In this document: positions 60,271 through 64,000 of the stretch, piece by piece
Numbering within the stretch: the stretch's first letter is position 1
Layout of the letters: every line of letters starts with the position of its first letter
Assembly: GCA_020632995.1 (NCBI GenBank)
Contig: JACKEN010000012.1
Location: 1-64,000 of the forward strand
Direction of reading: 5' to 3'
DNA: 64,000 bases
Origin: Deltaproteobacteria bacterium
Lineage (GTDB): Bacteria; Myxococcota; Kuafuiibacteriia; Kuafuiibacteriales; Kuafuiibacteriaceae
Notes under the pieces: generated by a model
Database searches by the model: none
Told to the model about the DNA's origin: nothing
What the model saw: the letters and a program-made list of their open reading frames with translations, nothing else
Translations under genes and position numbers: made by a program

Positions 60271-61572
60271 ATGACGACTGCGGCAGAAGACAAGCTCCCA
60301 GACTGGGCCGGTATCGCGGCCGAGGGGGGTATCGACGCGTGGGTGCGGTCCGAGCTGATGCGTCGGGACCTCATCGACGATCGCGATACCACCCAGCTCT
60401 CCGAGCGCGAGAAGAAGCAGTACAAGGCGCGCCGTGAGGAGGAGCGCCGGGTGCGGCGGCTCCTCCAGAAGCACGCCTGGGGCGCCTACCGAGCGGCGCA
60501 CGTGGTGCACGTGGGGGTCGGGGTCTTCTACCACGACACCCCCGACATCGATCGCTTCGACATCGACGACCCGGGCGCCCGGCGCGTCCTGAACGACCTG
60601 CCGGAGCTGGCGGATGCAACCACGCTTGCGGCGCGCCTCGAGCTCACCATCCCGCGGATGCGGTGGCTGGCGTATCACCGTGAGGTGGACTCCGGGACCC
60701 ACTACCACCGCTGGAAGGTGCCGAAGCGCTCCGGCGGCGAGCGCCTGATCTCGGCCCCGAAGCCCGAGCTCAAGCGGGTGCAGCACTGGATCGCCGAGCA
60801 CATCACCGAGCACCTCCCGGTGCACGCGGCGGCCCACGGGTTCATGGCCGGCCGGAGCACGGTCTCGAACGCCGCCGCCCACGCCGGGGCGCGCTGCGTG
60901 GTGAAGATGGACCTCGAGGACTTCTACCCGACGATCACCACCCCGCGGGTGAAGGGGATGTTCCGCAAGGCAGGCTACGGAGAGCAGGTGGCAACCCTGC
61001 TTGCTTTGCTGGTGACCGAGTCCCCCCGGGAGGAGGTCCCGATCGACGGCAAGACCTTCCACGTGGCGGTGGGCGCGCGCTCGCTCCCCCAGGGCGCCCC
61101 CACCAGCCCCTCGATCACCAACGCGATCTGCCTGCGGCTGGACACCCGGCTCATGGCCCTGTGCCGGGTCCTAGGCTTCACGTACACCCGCTACGCCGAC
61201 GACCTCACCTTCTCCTGGCATCAGGAGGGCGACGCCCCGGTGGGGCACCTGTTGCGGGCGGTGGGCGGCATCGTGACGGACGAGGGCTTCCGCGTGCACC
61301 GCAAGAAGACCCGGGTGATGCGCCAGGGGCGTCGCCAGAAGATCACCGGGCTCGTGGTGAACGGCGCGCACGACGTGCCCGCCCGGGTGCCGCGGCTGGT
61401 CATCCGGCAGCTGCGCGCCGCGATCAAGAACCGTGAGCTCGGGCGCGAGGGGCGTGGTGAGTCCCTGGCCGAGCTCCGGGGCATGGCGGCCTACGTCAAC
61501 ATGAGCGACCCCACGAAGGGGCGCGCCTTCCTCCAGCGCCTGGCGGCGCTCTCGAAGCGAGGTGAGTCATGA
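60271..61572 (+). CDS. Retron reverse transcriptase
   Basis: 433 aa. The RT palm holds Asp214 (KMDLEDFYP) and YADD at 308-311, with PQGAPTSPSITNA between them. It has the retron-specific NAxxH motif (NAAAH, 200-204, region X) and ITG at 358-360 (the VTG motif of region Y), which bind the RNA. The N-terminal ~140 residues (QLSEREKKQYKARREEERRV) are an extra helical domain. It would reverse-transcribe the msd from the 2'-OH of a branch G. ATG at 60271 lies 34 bp after a2. The last bases ATGA overlap the WGR gene's start by 4 nt. Confidence 0.96.
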   Translation: MTTAAEDKLPDWAGIAAEGGIDAWVRSELMRRDLIDDRDTTQLSEREKKQYKARREEERRVRRLLQKHAWGAYRAAHVVHVGVGVFYHDTPDIDRFDIDDPGARRVLNDLPELADATTLAARLELTIPRMRWLAYHREVDSGTHYHRWKVPKRSGGERLISAPKPELKRVQHWIAEHITEHLPVHAAAHGFMAGRSTVSNAAAHAGARCVVKMDLEDFYPTITTPRVKGMFRKAGYGEQVATLLALLVTESPREEVPIDGKTFHVAVGARSLPQGAPTSPSITNAICLRLDTRLMALCRVLGFTYTRYADDLTFSWHQEGDAPVGHLLRAVGGIVTDEGFRVHRKKTRVMRQGRRQKITGLVVNGAHDVPARVPRLVIRQLRAAIKNRELGREGRGESLAELRGMAAYVNMSDPTKGRAFLQRLAALSKRGES

Positions 61573-62024
61573 GCGAGTGGGACACCCAACTCGTCTTCAT
61601 CGACGGCAAGTCGAACAAGTATTGGCGCGCCAAGGCCCAGGGCACCGATCTGGTGGTGAACTGGGGCAAGATCGGCACCGACGGGCAGACCCAGATGAAG
61701 TCGTTCTCCGACGAGGCGTCTCGCGATCGGGAGCACGACAAGCTCGCCAGCTCAAAGCGCAAGAAGGGTTACGTCGACGGCGACGGGGGCGGCGGGGGTG
61801 GTTCCGCGGCGCCGCCGGCGCCTGCGGCCACCTCGGTGCTGGAGGACGTCCCGAACAGCCTCACCCTCGGCCTCGACAAGGACGGCCGCAAGGTCGAGCT
61901 CAAGCTGGAGCTCGAGGACGCCAGCCTCACCACCACGGTGGCGGAGCGCTTCGGCGACGCCGACGCCGCGCGGGCCGCCCTCCTGCGCATCAAGCAGGCG
62001 CTCGAAGCGGACGGCTACCGCTGA
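61569..62024 (+). CDS. Small WGR-domain protein coupled to the RT
   Basis: 151 aa. Residues ~1-70 form a canonical WGR domain with NWGKIG at 31-36 and SFSDEASRDREHDKLASSKR. A Gly-rich linker (GDGGGGGG) follows, then a ~60-aa acidic C-terminal domain (LGLDKDGRKVELKLELEDAS). WGR domains contact nucleic acid in PARP1-type enzymes. Coupling to the RT suggests that the protein binds the msDNA or the RT complex. The larger protein at 58091-59899 has a second, less canonical WGR domain. Confidence 0.92.
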   Translation: MSEWDTQLVFIDGKSNKYWRAKAQGTDLVVNWGKIGTDGQTQMKSFSDEASRDREHDKLASSKRKKGYVDGDGGGGGGSAAPPAPAATSVLEDVPNSLTLGLDKDGRKVELKLELEDASLTTTVAERFGDADAARAALLRIKQALEADGYR

Positions 62025-62030
62025 GCACCC

Positions 62031-62429
62031 TCAGAACGAGAGGGTGGCCGCGCCCTCCTTGATCACCGCGTGCAGCACGCTCGCCCCGGTGACCACCACC
62101 CCATCCCGGAGGTCGCCGTCCTCGTAGCCCCGGCTCCGCACGCAGGGGGTGCAGGCCCAGAGGGTGCCGCCCCGCTCGATGAAGTCGCTGATCAGCTTCT
62201 CCAGCGGCTCGAGGGGCGGGACGTGGGCCTGGCCCGCGGCCCGGCGGCGGACCAGATCCACCGCGCTGGAGGTCAGGAAGACGCGCACGTCCAGGCCGGC
62301 GGTCAGGCCACCGTTCGCGATGGTGAAGGCCACAGAGGACAGCTCGTTGTCGAGGCCCTGGGTGACCAGGACCGCCAGCGTGCGCGGCTTGGGCGTCTCT
62401 GGGTCGTTGTTGGTGTGTCGATCGTTCAT
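62031..62429 (-). CDS. DsrE/DsrF-family protein
   Basis: 132 aa from the ATG at 62429; an ATG at 62438 is closer to GAGGAG but only 1 nt from it. The alpha/beta DsrE fold is shown by LAVLVTQGLDNELSSVAFTI, a conserved GLDVRVFLTSSAVDLV and a Cys pair in LWACTPCVRSRG. DsrE-type proteins take part in sulphur transfer, but many are uncharacterised. Divergent from the AraC gene; the shared region is about 90 bp. Confidence 0.8.
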   Translation of the reverse strand: MNDRHTNNDPETPKPRTLAVLVTQGLDNELSSVAFTIANGGLTAGLDVRVFLTSSAVDLVRRRAAGQAHVPPLEPLEKLISDFIERGGTLWACTPCVRSRGYEDGDLRDGVVVTGASVLHAVIKEGAATLSF

Positions 62430-62520
62430 CGGTGTCATCTCCTCGAGCGCGTACTCATGCTCGCCAGAGGAGCGTAGGTTCGAGCGGTCGGCGCAGACCA
62501 TGCTTGATGCGCCACGAGAC

Positions 62521-63537
62521 ATGACCGATCCTCCACCGCGCATGGATGCGCTGTCGGGGGTGCTGCGTGCGGTGCGCTTGACGGGGGCCGTCTTCTTCCA
62601 GGCCGACTTCACCGCGCCCTGGGCCCTCGAGTCGCCCGAGTCCAGCATGCTCGCGCAAGCGCTCTTGCCCGACGCGCGGCAGGTGGTGCTCTTCCACCTC
62701 GTCCGCGGCGGGCGCTGCTGGGTCGACGTCCCCGGGCAGCCGCGGATCGAGCTCGGCCCGGGTGACGTGATCGTGTTCCCGCTGGGCGATCGGCACGTCA
62801 TGGGGAGCGGCGCGGCCGAGGCGGTGACCCCGGTGACCGCGCTCTTCCCGGGGCCGCCGCCGTTCGTGCGGCCCCCGCGCCTCGCCTACGGGGGCGGCGG
62901 CGCGGCCACCGGCCTGGTCTGCGGCTACCTCTACCTGGAGCGCGTCTTCTTCAGCCCGCTCTTCGGCACCCTCCCGCGGGTGCTCGTCGCCCGGCCGGAC
63001 GACGGCGCGGCCGGCGCCATGCTCCGCTCCAGCGCCGGGATCCTGGCCGCCGCCCTCGAGGGGTGTGAGACCACATCGGACGCGACCCCGCTGGACCCGA
63101 GCGCGCCCGGTGGGGCCGAGGTCCTGGCGCGCCTGACCGAGCTGCTCTTCGTCGAGGTCCTGCGGCGCCACATGGCGAAGCTCGCCCCCGAAGAGGTGGG
63201 CTTCTTCGCCGCCATCCGCGATCCCGGGGTGGGGCGCGCGCTGGAGGCCTTCCACCGCGAGCCGTGTCGCCCCTGGCCGGTCGAGCAGCTCGCGCGGCAG
63301 GCCGCGATGTCGCGCTCCGGCTTCGCGGCGCGCTTCGTCGAGCTCCTCGGCGAGTCACCGGCGCAATACACCTTGCGGTGGCGCCTCCGCCTCGCCGCGC
63401 AGCGCCTGCGCGAGACCACCGACAGCATCGCGGAGGTCGCGACCGAGAGCGGCTACGCGTCCGAGGCGGCGTTCAGCCGGGCCTTCAAGCGCGAGCACGG
63501 GCTCGCCCCCGGCCGCTTCCGGTCGGGGCCGCCCTGA
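62521..63537 (+). CDS. AraC-family transcriptional regulator with cupin domain
   Basis: 338 aa from the ATG at 62521; an ATG at 62500 is possible. An N-terminal cupin_6-type domain (VVLFHLVRGGRCWVDVPG, then GPGDVIVFPLGDRHVMGSG) is followed by two HTH motifs (QAAMSRSGFAARFVELLGE and IAEVATESGYASEAAFSRAF). It probably regulates the divergent DsrE gene in response to a small molecule. Confidence 0.88.
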   Translation: MTDPPPRMDALSGVLRAVRLTGAVFFQADFTAPWALESPESSMLAQALLPDARQVVLFHLVRGGRCWVDVPGQPRIELGPGDVIVFPLGDRHVMGSGAAEAVTPVTALFPGPPPFVRPPRLAYGGGGAATGLVCGYLYLERVFFSPLFGTLPRVLVARPDDGAAGAMLRSSAGILAAALEGCETTSDATPLDPSAPGGAEVLARLTELLFVEVLRRHMAKLAPEEVGFFAAIRDPGVGRALEAFHREPCRPWPVEQLARQAAMSRSGFAARFVELLGESPAQYTLRWRLRLAAQRLRETTDSIAEVATESGYASEAAFSRAFKREHGLAPGRFRSGPP

Positions 63538-63538
63538 C

Positions 63539-64000
63539 TCACCGCCAGCTCGTCGCCGCCTCCCACGCGGCGGAGCCCTTGTGCTCGGCCAGGGGCGCGA
63601 ACGAGGACGGGCCTGTCTGCTTCGGTCGCCGGTCCGCCGGCTGCTCCGGCTGCTGCTCCCCCTTGCCCTCTTGCTGCTGCGCCTTGTCCTTCGCGCCGCG
63701 TCGCTGGTCGGGCCGCGCGAGATCCTCGGCCGAGGCGAGCTTGCGCGGCACCGCGCGCCGCCGGTCGAGGCCGGCGCTGTTCTCACTCAGGCGCTCCCGG
63801 TACGCGGCGTCTCGGAGCGCGTTCGTCCGGTCCTCGTCCTGGGCCTGGACGCGGGGCGCGGGGTCTCGCGCGACCCGCTCGAGGTTCCGGCGCTCCGCGT
63901 CGGGCGCCTCGGCCTTCAGCGTCTCGCTCGCCCCATAGGTGTCGCGTAGCGGCTCGACCTTCGGCGTGGTGCGCCCCGCGTCGGCGGAGGGGTCGGCGCC
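63539..64000 (-). CDS. Partial hypothetical protein, C-terminal part, Arg/Gln/Ala-rich
   Basis: The frame from the stop at 63539 is open to the end of the window (154 codons), so the start lies beyond 64000. The visible part is disordered and charged (AERRNLERVARDPAPRVQAQ, DEDRTNALRDAAYRERLSEN, KDKAQQQEGKGEQQPEQPA), ending SAAWEAATSWR. It converges on the AraC gene. No family recognised. Confidence 0.55.
   Translation of the reverse strand, partial: GADPSADAGRTTPKVEPLRDTYGASETLKAEAPDAERRNLERVARDPAPRVQAQDEDRTNALRDAAYRERLSENSAGLDRRRAVPRKLASAEDLARPDQRRGAKDKAQQQEGKGEQQPEQPADRRPKQTGPSSFAPLAEHKGSAAWEAATSWR

Overview
The window is high-GC bacterial chromosome, almost certainly from a member of the Myxococcota. 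Two secreted proteins end in MYXO-CTERM-type tails (Cys, hydrophobic helix, Arg cluster). There are also Hanks-type Ser/Thr kinases, an FHA regulator, many secreted or lipid-anchored proteins and a retron, all typical of myxobacteria. No rRNA, tRNA or CRISPR array was seen. The exact genus cannot be read from the sequence.

Layout. 0-15 kb: a HExxH protein, a TIGR03790-family secreted protein, a C26-like glutamine amidotransferase, a GFA protein, an SDR, a hotdog thioesterase, a pectinacetylesterase-like secreted protein, a lipoprotein/kinase pair, a pseudouridine synthase, a four-S1-domain protein and an NCS2-type permease. 15-19 kb: an accessory patch with a 15-bp tandem repeat, a duplicated ~135-bp direct repeat, an orphan small gene (a fragment related to it lies near 0.75 kb), a lower-GC DUF3800 gene and a three-gene operon of unknown role. 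19-48 kb: mostly envelope, metabolic and signalling genes. These are a threonine aldolase/ATP-grasp/deacylase operon, a monoheme protein, a hybrid histidine kinase, a subtilase, an OmpA/TSP3 protein, a PPTase, a LruC-isoamylase fusion, a TetR/acyl-CoA dehydrogenase operon, an FHA-kinase-PEGA operon, PPK2, an acyl-CoA synthetase and an S1-type protease lipoprotein. 62-64 kb: a DsrE protein diverging from an AraC regulator, then a gene running off the end.

The highlight is a retron locus at 48.8-62.0 kb. Five proteins and a structured RNA lie on the + strand: a 909-aa helical-solenoid protein; a 2175-aa beta-propeller plus HEAT/ARM-repeat protein; a 602-aa protein with a decayed SWIM-like segment and a C-terminal WGR domain; a ~290-nt msr-msd region with 26-bp a1/a2 inverted repeats and a 125-nt msd hairpin; a retron reverse transcriptase with YADD, NAxxH and (I/V)TG motifs; and a 151-aa WGR protein that overlaps the RT by 4 nt. 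RT plus ARM/HEAT plus WGR matches, to my recollection, the group called type XIII retrons, for which I know of little mechanistic work. The giant propeller-HEAT protein, the extra solenoid and the second WGR protein make this locus richer than that minimal description.

A technical caution: at least seven single-gene reading-frame breaks, several at homopolymers, lie between 20 and 41 kb in otherwise well-conserved genes. They look more like assembly indels than decay. Those genes are given as single loci with the break noted.
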